64,000 nt of DNA from Pseudonocardia terrae. Its GTDB lineage: Bacteria; Actinomycetota; Actinomycetes; Mycobacteriales; Pseudonocardiaceae. Position numbers and translations under genes: made by a program. Under the pieces are notes generated by a model. That model made no database searches. It saw nothing but the letters and a program-made list of their open reading frames with translations, and was not told where the DNA came from. This document shows positions 47,622-55,306 of this stretch, in pieces. Position 1 is the stretch's first letter, and every line of letters begins with the position of its first letter. The stretch covers positions 169,165 to 233,164 of the forward strand of contig NZ_JAJTTE010000002.1 of NCBI RefSeq assembly GCF_021343995.1, written 5' to 3'.

Positions 47622-48634
47622 CAGGCGACCTCCTCGATCGTGCGCGGGAAGGCGGGGGTCACGGCGGGGGCCGTCCACCAGGCCTTCCACTCCGGCTGCA
47701 GCCGGGTCAGGGTGAGCGAGAAGCCCGCCATGTCCAGCGCCGGGACGAACGTGCCGACCAGCTCGCCGGCGAGGGTGAGCCCGCGCCGCTCCAGCCCGGC
47801 CGCGACCAGGTCGTGGAGCCCGTACAGCTCGAGCAGGGTGGTGCCGCCCATCCCGTTGACGACGGCGAGGACCTCGTCCGGGCCCTCCGGCAGGCCGGCC
47901 ACGAGCTCGTCGAGCATCCGGTCGACCAGCTCCTCGGTACCGGGCCGGTCGATCGTCTTCTGCGCGCGCTCGCCGTGGATGCCGACGCCGTACTCCAGCT
48001 CGCCCGCCTCCAGCTCGAACGACGGGCGGCCGGTGTGCATCGACGTCTGCGCGCGCGAGGCCACGGCGAGGCTGCGCGAGGCGGCGGCGAACTCCGCGCC
48101 CAGGTCGGCGAGCTCGTCGAGCCCGAGCCCGGTGTCCGCGGCCGCGCCCAACAGCTTCTCGACGACGACGGTGGCACCGGTCCCGCGCCGCCCGGTGGCG
48201 GTCTCGTCGGACTCGGTGGCCAGGTCGTCGTCGACGAGGACGCGGCGGACCACGATCCCCTCCAGGCGCAGCCGCTCGGCCGCGATCCCGAAGTTGATCC
48301 GGTCGCCGGTGTAGTTCTTCACGACGTGGATCACGCCCGCCGGCCCGGCGGCCTTCCGCGAGGCCTCCAGCACCTGCTTGTTGTGCGGGGAGGCGAAGAC
48401 CTTGCCGGGGGCGACGGCGTCGAGCATCCCGCGGCCGAGGAATCCGGCGTGCAGGGGCTCGTGCCCCGAGCCGCCGCCGGAGACCAGCCCGACGCGTCGG
48501 GCCGGGTTCCGGTGCCGCGCCACCAGGTGCGCGGGCTTCTCGTGCAGCTCCACGAGGTCGGCGTGGGCCCGGGCGAACCCGCGCAGCGCGGGCGGGACCG
48601 GGTCCCCGTCGGCGGGGTGGAAGGGAAGGGACAT
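47621..48634 (-). CDS. dhaK: Dihydroxyacetone kinase subunit DhaK
   Basis: A 337-residue substrate-binding subunit. The signature GLVSGGGSGHEPLHAGFLG and the catalytic His that forms the hemiaminal with the keto substrate (GVGIHGERAQKT) are present, as are NYTGDRINFGIAAE and VNGMGGTTLLELYG. It lies between the MHS symporter gene (1-base overlap upstream) and dhaL (4-base overlap). The substrate of the symporter and that of the kinase may therefore be linked. Confidence 0.92.
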   Translation of the reverse strand: MSLPFHPADGDPVPPALRGFARAHADLVELHEKPAHLVARHRNPARRVGLVSGGGSGHEPLHAGFLGRGMLDAVAPGKVFASPHNKQVLEASRKAAGPAGVIHVVKNYTGDRINFGIAAERLRLEGIVVRRVLVDDDLATESDETATGRRGTGATVVVEKLLGAAADTGLGLDELADLGAEFAAASRSLAVASRAQTSMHTGRPSFELEAGELEYGVGIHGERAQKTIDRPGTEELVDRMLDELVAGLPEGPDEVLAVVNGMGGTTLLELYGLHDLVAAGLERRGLTLAGELVGTFVPALDMAGFSLTLTRLQPEWKAWWTAPAVTPAFPRTIEEVA

Positions 48635-49989
48635 CAGGCGTTCTCCCGGGGACGCTCGTCGGTGCTGGTGTCGGGGCTGCTCTCGATCTCGGGCGTACCC
48701 CCGGTGCGGGCCTCACCCCATGTGAGCCGGCTCGCGGCGATCGACGAGAGGGCCGCGATGCCGATCGCGTAGACGACCAGCCAGCCCCAGTGCCCGCCGC
48801 CGAGGGCGAGCAGGGCGGTCCCGGCCAGCGGGGCGAGCCCGCCGCCCAGCGTCGCGCCGACCTGCTGGGTGACCGAGAGCCCGGTGTAGCGGACGGAGAC
48901 GGGGTAGAGGTTGGCGAACAGCGCGGCCTGCGCGCCGTACATCGCGCCGTGCCCGACGGCGAGGCCGAGCGTCATGCCCAGCACCGTCAGCCAGAAGTTC
49001 CCGGTCGAGACCATGAGGAAGAACGGGACGGCCAGCAGGATCTGGAACACGGCGCCGCCGACGTAGACCTTGCGTCGTCCGATCCGGTCGGACAGGGCGC
49101 CGAACAGCGGCAGGGTGAGACACTCCACCGCGCACGCGATCAGCACGGCGAGCAGCACGGGCTCGCGGGGCAGGCCCAGCTCGGTCGTGACGTAGGCGAT
49201 CGCGACGACGTAGTAGACGTTGAACAGCCCGGATTCGGCGATCTTCGCGAGGATCGACAGCACGACCCGGGCGGTGTTGGTGCGGAACAGCTCCTTCACC
49301 GGGAGGGCGTGCGCCTCCTTCTCGGCGCGCGCCTTCACGAACTCCGGGCTCTCGCTGACGTGCGTGCGGATGTACACGCCCAGCGCGATCAGCACGATGC
49401 TGGCCAGGAACGGGATCCGCCAGGCCCAGGACTCGTAGGCGCCCTCGGGGAGCGTGGCGTCGAGGATCGTGACGATGCCGACCGGCAGCAGCACACCCGC
49501 CGGCGTGCCGATGTGCACGAGCGAGGTGACGAAGCCCTGGCGCTGCTTCGGGCTGTACTCCAGCGCCATGAGCACGCCGCCGCCGTACTCGCCGCCCATG
49601 CCGAGCCCCTGCAGCAGCCGGATCAGCACGAGCAGGATCGGCGCCCAGATGCCGATCGTGTCGTAGGAGGGCAGCAGGCCGACGGCGAACGTGCCGCCGC
49701 CCATCAGCACCATCGTGATGATCAGGATGGTCTTGCGGCCGAGCCGGTCGCCGTAGTGGCCGAAGATCACGCCGCCGAGCGGGCGGGCCAGGTAGCCGAC
49801 GAAGAACGTGGCGAACGCGGCCAGCGTCCCGACCAGCGCGTTGCCGGCGGGGAAGAAGATCTTGTTGAAGACGAGCGCGGCCGTGGTCGCGTAGAGGGTG
49901 AAGTCGTAGTACTCGACCGTCGTGCCCAGGGCGCTCGCCCACACGACCCTCTTGACCGGCGTCCCGCCGTCCTTCTGTGGAGCAGTCAT
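48634..49989 (-). CDS. MHS-family MFS symporter
   Basis: A 451-residue, 12-helix proton symporter of the metabolite:H+ symporter branch (ShiA/KgtP/ProP-like). It shows VEYYDFTLYATTAALVFNK in helix 1, the loop 2-3 motif GHYGDRLGRKTIL and RLLQGLGMGGEYGGGVLMA in helix 4. Transported compounds in the branch are mainly organic acids and osmolytes. It is the first gene of the minus-strand operon with dhaK and dhaL and is divergent from the DapA-family gene, sharing a 100-base control region. Confidence 0.88.
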   Translation of the reverse strand: MTAPQKDGGTPVKRVVWASALGTTVEYYDFTLYATTAALVFNKIFFPAGNALVGTLAAFATFFVGYLARPLGGVIFGHYGDRLGRKTILIITMVLMGGGTFAVGLLPSYDTIGIWAPILLVLIRLLQGLGMGGEYGGGVLMALEYSPKQRQGFVTSLVHIGTPAGVLLPVGIVTILDATLPEGAYESWAWRIPFLASIVLIALGVYIRTHVSESPEFVKARAEKEAHALPVKELFRTNTARVVLSILAKIAESGLFNVYYVVAIAYVTTELGLPREPVLLAVLIACAVECLTLPLFGALSDRIGRRKVYVGGAVFQILLAVPFFLMVSTGNFWLTVLGMTLGLAVGHGAMYGAQAALFANLYPVSVRYTGLSVTQQVGATLGGGLAPLAGTALLALGGGHWGWLVVYAIGIAALSSIAASRLTWGEARTGGTPEIESSPDTSTDERPRENA

Positions 49990-50089
49990 CGGGCACTCCC
50001 TCGTACCTGCTGGTGTTCCTGCAATGTGGCCGCTAATGTATCAGACACCAGATGCAAGACAAGGCCTGTGAAGGCCGAGAAGGAGAACC
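49990..50089. promoter_or_regulatory. Divergent promoter region of the symporter and DapA-family operons
   Basis: It is AT-richer than the surroundings (gctaatgtatcagacacc). The inverted arms ctggtgt (50010-50016) and acaccag (50045-50051) lie 28 bases apart and could be an operator for the GntR protein encoded at 51001. AAGGAGA at 50078-50084 is the ribosome site of the DapA-family gene. Confidence 0.5.
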
Positions 50090-50977
50090 ATGAAGGACCT
50101 GGCCCTGCACGGGATGATCTCCACCGTCGTCACCCCGTTCGACGAGAACGACCAGGTCGACCTCGAGCTCCTGCGCGGCGAGGTGAAGTACCTGCTGGAC
50201 CAGGGCGTCACCGCGATCTGCGCGTGCGGCAGCACCGGCGAGGGCCAGACCCTCTCGCTGGAGGAGAGCAAGGCGATCTGCGAGGTCGTCGTCGACGAGG
50301 TGGCCGGCCGCGTCCCGGTGATCGGCGGCGTCATCCAGAACTCGACGGCCCAGGCGATCCGCTACTCGCTGGCCCTGAAGGAGGCCGGGGTCGACGCCCT
50401 CCAGGTCACCCCGGTGCACTACGTCTTCTCGCCCTCGGAGGAGGAGACGATCGAGCACTACCGGCTCGTCGGCGAGGCCGCCGACCTGCCGATCGTGCTC
50501 TACAACGTCGTGCCGTGGGCCCTGGTCCCGGTCGACACCATCGAGAAGATGTCCGTGGTCCCCCAGGTCGTGGCGGTCAAGCAGTCCGGCGGCGACATGC
50601 ACCGGCTCGCCGACCTGCTGCACCGCGTCCGCGACCGGTACACGATCCTCGCCGCGCTCGACGACCTGCACTACCCGGCGTTCGTCATGGGCGCGCACGG
50701 TGCACTGGCCGCCATCCCGACCGTCACCCCGAAGCTGTCCGTCGAGCTGTGGGACGCGGTCCAGGCGGGCGACCACGCCACGGCGTTGGCGCTGCACGAG
50801 CGCATCCTGACGGTGTGGCGCGCCATCGACGGGCCCAACCTCCCGGCCACGCTCAAGGCGGCGCTGCAGCTGCAGGGCCGCGAGGGCGGGCTGCCGCGCA
50901 AGCCGTTCGCGCCGGCCTCGGCGGAGGAGCGGGAGCGCATCGCCACCGCCCTGCGGGCCGCTAATCTGATCGACTAG
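50090..50977 (+). CDS. DapA-family lyase/dehydratase (N-acetylneuraminate lyase superfamily)
   Basis: A 295-residue TIM-barrel class I aldolase. The Schiff-base Lys is in VVAVKQSGGDMH, the Tyr in IVLYNVVPWAL, and the carboxylate-binding loop is ACGSTGEGQTL. The two-serine or two-threonine DapA loop (GTTGE) is here GSTGE. As it neighbours a ketoglutaric-semialdehyde-type dehydrogenase and a GntR regulator, it is more likely a keto-deoxy sugar-acid or hydroxyproline-pathway dehydratase than a lysine-biosynthesis enzyme (inference). Its stop is 23 bases before gntR. Confidence 0.83.
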   Translation: MKDLALHGMISTVVTPFDENDQVDLELLRGEVKYLLDQGVTAICACGSTGEGQTLSLEESKAICEVVVDEVAGRVPVIGGVIQNSTAQAIRYSLALKEAGVDALQVTPVHYVFSPSEEETIEHYRLVGEAADLPIVLYNVVPWALVPVDTIEKMSVVPQVVAVKQSGGDMHRLADLLHRVRDRYTILAALDDLHYPAFVMGAHGALAAIPTVTPKLSVELWDAVQAGDHATALALHERILTVWRAIDGPNLPATLKAALQLQGREGGLPRKPFAPASAEERERIATALRAANLID

Positions 50978-51000
50978 ACATCACCCACCGTGGGGGAGCC

Positions 51001-51687
51001 GTGACTGCACCAACACCCGGGAAGTCCTCGCTGGTGGTCGAGTCGATCGCCGACCAGCTCTACCGGATCCTGTGCGAGCGCATCGTCACCGGCGTGTTCG
51101 AACCCGGCTCCCGGTTGGATCCGCAGGCCGTCGCGGACGAGTTCGGCGTCTCCCGCACCCCGGTGCGGGACGCGCTGGCCCGGCTCGAGCACGACCAGCT
51201 GATCGAGACCCGTCCGCGGTCGGGCACGTTCGTGGCCCGGCCCGGGGTGCGGGACGTGCGCGAGGTCTGCCAGCTCCGCAAGGGCATCGAGTGGGTCGCG
51301 ACCGGGCTCGCGACCTCGCTGATGCCCGCGGGGCTGATCGCGGACCTGCGGGCCGAGGCGGTGGAGGCGGAGGCCGCGGTGGAGAAGGGCGACTTCGAAC
51401 CCTTCTTCGCCAGCGACTTCCGCATCCACCGCGAGATCGTCGCCGCCACCGGCAACGAGCGGCTGGTCCGGGCCCGCGGGTCCGTCGAGCCGTTCGTCGC
51501 CTGGCTGCGGATCCTCGGCGCCACCGGTCCGCACCGCGCGAAGGGCTCGACCCGACGGCACCTGCAGATCCTCGACGCGATGGCGGCGCGCGACGTCGCC
51601 GCCGCCCAGGACGCCGCGGCCGTCCACCTCGACGAGGTCGAGGAGTGGACGGTCGCCGACATGGACTCGAACGCCATCACGACCTAA
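51001..51687 (+). CDS. GntR-family regulator, FadR subfamily (FCD domain)
   Basis: A 228-residue regulator. The winged helix-turn-helix (about 10-80) has RLDPQAVADEFGVSRTPVRD and DALARLEHDQLIETRPRSG. The FCD domain has the metal-binding Asp/His set, with DFRIHREIVAATGN and a later RRHLQILDAM. Such proteins sense organic or sugar acids and usually repress. It is transcribed after the DapA-family gene and before the aldehyde dehydrogenase. The two palindromes just downstream of its stop and the arms at 50010-50051 are candidate operators. Confidence 0.9.
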   Translation: MTAPTPGKSSLVVESIADQLYRILCERIVTGVFEPGSRLDPQAVADEFGVSRTPVRDALARLEHDQLIETRPRSGTFVARPGVRDVREVCQLRKGIEWVATGLATSLMPAGLIADLRAEAVEAEAAVEKGDFEPFFASDFRIHREIVAATGNERLVRARGSVEPFVAWLRILGATGPHRAKGSTRRHLQILDAMAARDVAAAQDAAAVHLDEVEEWTVADMDSNAITT

Positions 51688-51700
51688 CGCCCATTTCGTT

Positions 51701-51764
51701 CGCATTATGGTTCCATAATGCGCGAAAACAGCCTCGAAACCCGCATTATGGTTCCATAGTGCGG
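51701..51764. repeat. Two palindromes gcattatggttccataatgc upstream of the aldehyde dehydrogenase
   Basis: Copy 1 (51701-51722) is a perfect inverted repeat apart from the central tt; copy 2 (51741-51764) has one change (ccatagtgc). They lie between the gntR stop and the dehydrogenase start. They share sequence with three further copies after the dehydrogenase (53188-53289). The core tatggttccata fits the shape of a GntR/FCD-type operator. Confidence 0.8.
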
Positions 51765-51801
51765 GAGGATTCCTGGCTGCGGGGCGCAGAGAGGACCTCG
51801 C

Positions 51802-53184
51802 GTGATTCTGGAGAACGCCCTCGCGGGCGCGGCGGCCGTCGCGCGCGCGTACGGGCGCACCACCCCCGCCGACCGCGCCGCGATGCTGCGCGCCGCCGCG
51901 GACGCGCTCGACGCCGCCGCGGCCGAACTCGTCCCGCTCGCCATGGCCGAGAGCCACCTCGCCGAGGCGCGGCTGACCGGCGAGTTGGCCCGCACCACCT
52001 TCCAGGCCCGGCTCTTCGCCGACCGGCTGGAGCAGGGCATGCTGCACGAAGTCCGGGTCGACCACGCCGACCCGGACTGGCCGATGGGCGCACGCCCGGA
52101 CATCCGGCGCACCCAGGTCCCGATCGGGCCGGTGCTGGTCTTCGCGGCCAGCAACTTCCCGTTCGCCTTCTCGGTCTTCGGCGGGGACACGGTCTCCGCG
52201 CTGGCCGCCGGCTGCCCCGTCGTCGTCAAGGCGCACCCGGGGCACCCCGAGCTGTCCCGCCGCACGGCCGCGGTCGTGGCGCCGTACCTCCCCGACGGCG
52301 TGTTCGCGCTGATCGAGGGGGAGGAGGCCGGCCGGGCGGCGGTGCAGGACCCGCGGGTCAAGGCCGTCGGGTTCACCGGCTCCACGCGCGGCGGGCGCGC
52401 GCTGTTCGACCTCGCCGCCGCCCGGCCGGAGCCGATCCCGTTCTACGGCGAGCTGGGGTCGACCAACCCGGTCGTCGTGACGCCGGCGGGCTGGGCCGCG
52501 CGGGCCGAGGAGATCGCGACCGGGTTCGCCGGGTCGGTCACGCTCGGCTCCGGCCAGTTCTGCACCAAGCCCGGGATCGTGCTGGTGCCCGACGCGGAGG
52601 CCTTCCTCTCGGCGGTGCCCGAGCTGACCGTCGGCCCGATGCTCAACGAGCGTATCGAGGACGGCTTCTGTGCGGCGGCGGGGGAGATGGCCGCCGCCGT
52701 GACCGTGGCCCGCGGCGAGGTCGGCGGCGGGCCGGTGCTGTTCCGCAGCACCGCCGCCGAGGTGCTCAAGCAGCCGGAGCTGCTGGAGCTGGAGGTCTTC
52801 GGGCCGGCCGCGCTGGTCCTGGAGTACGCCGACGTGCCGGAGGCGCTGCAGGTGCTCGACGCGGTCGGTGGCCAGCTCACCGGCACGGTCCAGGGCACCG
52901 ACTCCGACCCCGACGCACCGGAGCTCGTCGCACGGCTCGTCGAACACGCCGGGCGCGTGCTCTGGAACCAGTGGCCCACCGGCGTCACCGTGAGCGATGC
53001 GCAGCAGCACGGCGGGCCCTACCCGGCCACCACCGCGCCGACGACCACCTCCGTCGGTACCGCGGCGGCCGCGCGCTTCCTGCGGCCGGTGGCGTTCCAG
53101 AACGTCCCGGAGGCCGCCCTGCCCGCCGAACTGCGCGAGGGCGCGCCGGGCCCCCGCCGCGTCGACGGAACCACCCGGCCCTGA
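51802..53184 (+). CDS. Aldehyde dehydrogenase, 2-ketoglutaric semialdehyde type
   Basis: A 460-residue NAD(P)-dependent dehydrogenase. The active-site Cys is in GSGQFCTKPGIVLV, the general-base Glu in FYGELGSTNPVVV, and the coenzyme loop in FTGSTRGGRALF. The region ASNFPFAFSVFGGDTVSALA is characteristic of the family that oxidises 2-ketoglutaric semialdehyde in L-arabinose, glucarate and hydroxyproline breakdown. With the DapA-family dehydratase upstream it gives the last two steps to 2-oxoglutarate (inference). GTG start with GAGAGGA upstream. It is bracketed by five copies of one palindrome. Confidence 0.87.
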   Translation: MILENALAGAAAVARAYGRTTPADRAAMLRAAADALDAAAAELVPLAMAESHLAEARLTGELARTTFQARLFADRLEQGMLHEVRVDHADPDWPMGARPDIRRTQVPIGPVLVFAASNFPFAFSVFGGDTVSALAAGCPVVVKAHPGHPELSRRTAAVVAPYLPDGVFALIEGEEAGRAAVQDPRVKAVGFTGSTRGGRALFDLAAARPEPIPFYGELGSTNPVVVTPAGWAARAEEIATGFAGSVTLGSGQFCTKPGIVLVPDAEAFLSAVPELTVGPMLNERIEDGFCAAAGEMAAAVTVARGEVGGGPVLFRSTAAEVLKQPELLELEVFGPAALVLEYADVPEALQVLDAVGGQLTGTVQGTDSDPDAPELVARLVEHAGRVLWNQWPTGVTVSDAQQHGGPYPATTAPTTTSVGTAAAARFLRPVAFQNVPEAALPAELREGAPGPRRVDGTTRP

Positions 53185-53187
53185 AAC

Positions 53188-53289
53188 CCATTATGGAACC
53201 ATGACGCTCGTTTTCGGACCCAGAATTCGCGTTATGGTTCCATAATGCGGATGGGCGGGCGGGAATCGCGCGTCATGGTTCCATAATGC
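53188..53289. repeat. Three further copies of the tatggttccata palindrome
   Basis: The copies lie at 53188-53207 (inverted and degenerate, cattatggaaccatgacg), 53229-53248 (gcgttatggttccataatgc) and 53270-53289 (gcgtcatggttccataatgc). They fill the gap between the convergent aldehyde dehydrogenase and GlcG/HbpS genes. A gene-end location is odd for plain operators. Confidence 0.78.
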
Positions 53290-53290
53290 A

Positions 53291-53692
53291 TCAGGTGAGG
53301 GCGTCGACCGCGGCCTGCGCCACCTGCGTGTCCTGCTCGACGGAGCCCGCGCTCACGCCGACCGCGCCGACCAGCTCGCCGCCGCGGTGCACGGGCAGGC
53401 CGCCGCCGAAGGCGACCATGCCGCCGGAGAGCTGCTCGAGCCCGTAGAGCTCCTGGCCGGGCTGGACGAGCGCGGCCAGGTCCCCGGTGGGCATGTTCAT
53501 GAGGATCGAGGTGCGTGCCTTGCGCTGCGAGATGTCGATGCTCGCCCGGATCGCCCCCTCCTGACGGGCGAACGCCAGCAGGTGCCCGCCGGCGTCGACG
53601 ACGGCGATGTTCATGGGCTGGCCGATCTCGTCGGCCTTCGCCAGGCCGGCCTCGATCGCCTTCTGCGCCTCGGCATAGGTCAGGCCACTCAT
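53291..53692 (-). CDS. GlcG/HbpS family protein
   Basis: A 133-residue single-domain protein: AIEAGLAKADEIGQPMNIAV, VVDAGGHLLAFARQEGA, and the GGGLPVHRGGELVGAVGVSA signature. Relatives bind haem (HbpS of Streptomyces), act in glycolate or corrinoid-linked pathways (GlcG, PduO C-terminal domain) or are uncharacterised. Its place beside a B12-dependent diol dehydratase operon suggests a cofactor-handling role like the PduO domain (inference). No signal peptide is seen. It is divergent from the glycerol facilitator. Confidence 0.85.
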   Translation of the reverse strand: MSGLTYAEAQKAIEAGLAKADEIGQPMNIAVVDAGGHLLAFARQEGAIRASIDISQRKARTSILMNMPTGDLAALVQPGQELYGLEQLSGGMVAFGGGLPVHRGGELVGAVGVSAGSVEQDTQVAQAAVDALT

Positions 53693-53943
53693 CGTCGGGT
53701 CCCCTCTCGCGTCGGTGCCGCGGCCCCGTCCGCTCCGGCGGGGCCCGCTCCACCCAACCGGACGGGAGCCGTCGCCGGAAGCTCCGCCTTGGGTCAGGTT
53801 CCTCCTCGCCCCGCGGTGAGGTCCGACCCCCGCGGAGGGTGAGACTTCGCGGGCCGTTGGCGCCCAACCTCTTCCGTCACCCGCGTAGCACTGTGGACCG
53901 TATCGCCCGGGCCGCGCAGGGCGGCCGGGACAGGGAGGTCCGC

Positions 53944-54699
53944 ATGACAGCGGGATCGATCATCTTGTGGGAGGGACTGGGCACCGCGGTGCTCCTCCTC
54001 CTCGGGGTCGGCGTCGTGGCCAACGTGGTGCTGCGCCCGACGCTCGGCACGGGCGGCGGTTGGCTGATGATCACCTTCGGCTGGGGTTTCGCCGTGTTCG
54101 CGGGGGCCAGCATCGCCGAGCCCACCGGCGCGCACCTGAACCCCGCCGTGACGATCGGCCTCGCGGTCGCCGGCTCGACGCCGTGGTCGGAGGTGCCCTT
54201 CTACCTGATCGGTCAGCTCGTGGGCGCGTTCGTCGGCGCCTCCGTCGCCTGGCTCGCCTACAAGGCGAACTTCGACAAGAACGTGGAGGAGGACGCCGAG
54301 GGCAACCGCGACACCCGCGGCATCTTCTGCACCGGCCCGGTCGTGGCACGGTCCGGCTGGAACGTGGTCACCGAAGCGGTCGCGACCTTCGTGCTCGTGT
54401 TCTGGGTCCTCAGCAACCCGCCGGCGCACGCGCCCGACGGGGCGGGCATACCCCAGTTCGGCAACGGCGCCCTGGGCTACGCGGCCGTCGCCTTCGTCGT
54501 CATCGGTATCGGCTGCTCGCTCGGCGGGCCCACGGGCTATGCGATCAACCCGGCCCGCGACCTGGGTCCCCGGCTGGCCTACGCCCTGCTTCCGATCAGG
54601 GGCAAGGGTAGTGCCGAGTGGGGGTACGCGTGGGTGCCGATCGTCGGCCCGATCATCGGCGCGGTCCTTGCGGGCCTGCTCAGCGCGGGTGTGGCGTGA
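53944..54699 (+). CDS. MIP-family glycerol/water channel
   Basis: A 251-residue aquaglyceroporin-like channel with six helices and both half-helix motifs: HLNPAVTIG and INPARDLGPRLAYALLP. The Asp after the second NPAR is typical of glycerol facilitators. The loop between helices is unusually acidic (DKNVEEDAEGNRDTRG). GGGAGG precedes the ATG. It lies 151 bases before the diol/glycerol dehydratase operon on the same strand, which fits uptake of glycerol or 1,2-propanediol for that enzyme. Confidence 0.92.
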   Translation: MTAGSIILWEGLGTAVLLLLGVGVVANVVLRPTLGTGGGWLMITFGWGFAVFAGASIAEPTGAHLNPAVTIGLAVAGSTPWSEVPFYLIGQLVGAFVGASVAWLAYKANFDKNVEEDAEGNRDTRGIFCTGPVVARSGWNVVTEAVATFVLVFWVLSNPPAHAPDGAGIPQFGNGALGYAAVAFVVIGIGCSLGGPTGYAINPARDLGPRLAYALLPIRGKGSAEWGYAWVPIVGPIIGAVLAGLLSAGVA

Positions 54700-54758
54700 C
54701 CTCACCGGCTGGGGAGGCGCCGTTCGGGTTGCGCCCCGCCGTAGGGGTTTCCGTTACC

Positions 54759-54772
54759 TGCGCAGCTGCGCA
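54759..54772. promoter_or_regulatory. Perfect palindrome tgcgcagctgcgca upstream of the dehydratase operon
   Basis: A 14-bp perfect palindrome sits in the middle of the 151-base gap between the channel gene and the dehydratase small-subunit gene. It could be the operator of the dehydratase operon. No cobalamin riboswitch could be recognised in the gap. Confidence 0.5.
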
Positions 54773-54850
54773 ACGGTGGGTGGGCGGCCCGGGTGCCGCG
54801 GTCGATCGACCGTGCCCCGCGGCCCGCGTCCCGGCGAACGACGAGAGGTG

Positions 54851-55306
54851 ATGCGCGTGTCCGCTCCAGCTACCGGGTCCGGCCCCGACCTCGGGCCCGC
54901 CGACTACCCGCTCTCGGTCAACCGTCAGGACCTGCTGCGCACCCCGACGGGCAAGCCGATCACGGCGCTGACGATGAACGCCGTCGTCGCCGGCGAGATC
55001 ACCGCGGAGGACCTGCGGATCGCCCCCGAGACGCTCCAGCTGCAGGCCACCCTGGCCGAGTCGGTGCACCGCCGGCAGCTCGCCGCCAACTTCCGGCGCG
55101 CGGCCGAGCTCACCGCGGTGCCCGACGCCGAGGTCCTGGCGATGTACAGCGCGCTCCGCCCGCGCGCCTCGAGCAAGGCGCAGCTGCTGGGGATCGCCGA
55201 GAACCTGGAGAGCAAGTACCAGGCCACCGTCTGCGGTGCCCTGGTCCGCGAGGCGGCCGAGGTCTACGAGCGCCGCGACCTGCTGGCCCGCGACGAGGAG
55301 GACTGA
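54851..55306 (+). CDS. pduE: Diol/glycerol dehydratase small subunit
   Basis: A 151-residue gamma subunit of the adenosylcobalamin-dependent dehydratase (PduE/DhaB3 type). DYPLSVNRQDLLRTPTGKPI is followed by ITALTMNAVVAGEITAEDLR, the usual start of the family, and it has LRPRASSKAQLLGIAENLE near the C-terminus. It is the first gene of the operon, whereas in enterobacteria the small subunit is last. GAGAGGTG precedes the ATG. The stop overlaps the next ATG by one base. Confidence 0.93.
   Translation: MRVSAPATGSGPDLGPADYPLSVNRQDLLRTPTGKPITALTMNAVVAGEITAEDLRIAPETLQLQATLAESVHRRQLAANFRRAAELTAVPDAEVLAMYSALRPRASSKAQLLGIAENLESKYQATVCGALVREAAEVYERRDLLARDEED

Noticed and set aside
50090..50977. True DapA (4-hydroxy-tetrahydrodipicolinate synthase)
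   Set aside because: The fold and Lys match, but the altered threonine loop and the catabolic neighbours (GntR, semialdehyde dehydrogenase) argue for a sugar-acid or related lyase.
53693..54850. Cobalamin riboswitch for the diol dehydratase operon
   Set aside because: I looked for the B12 box and its typical paired elements in both gaps and could not find them.
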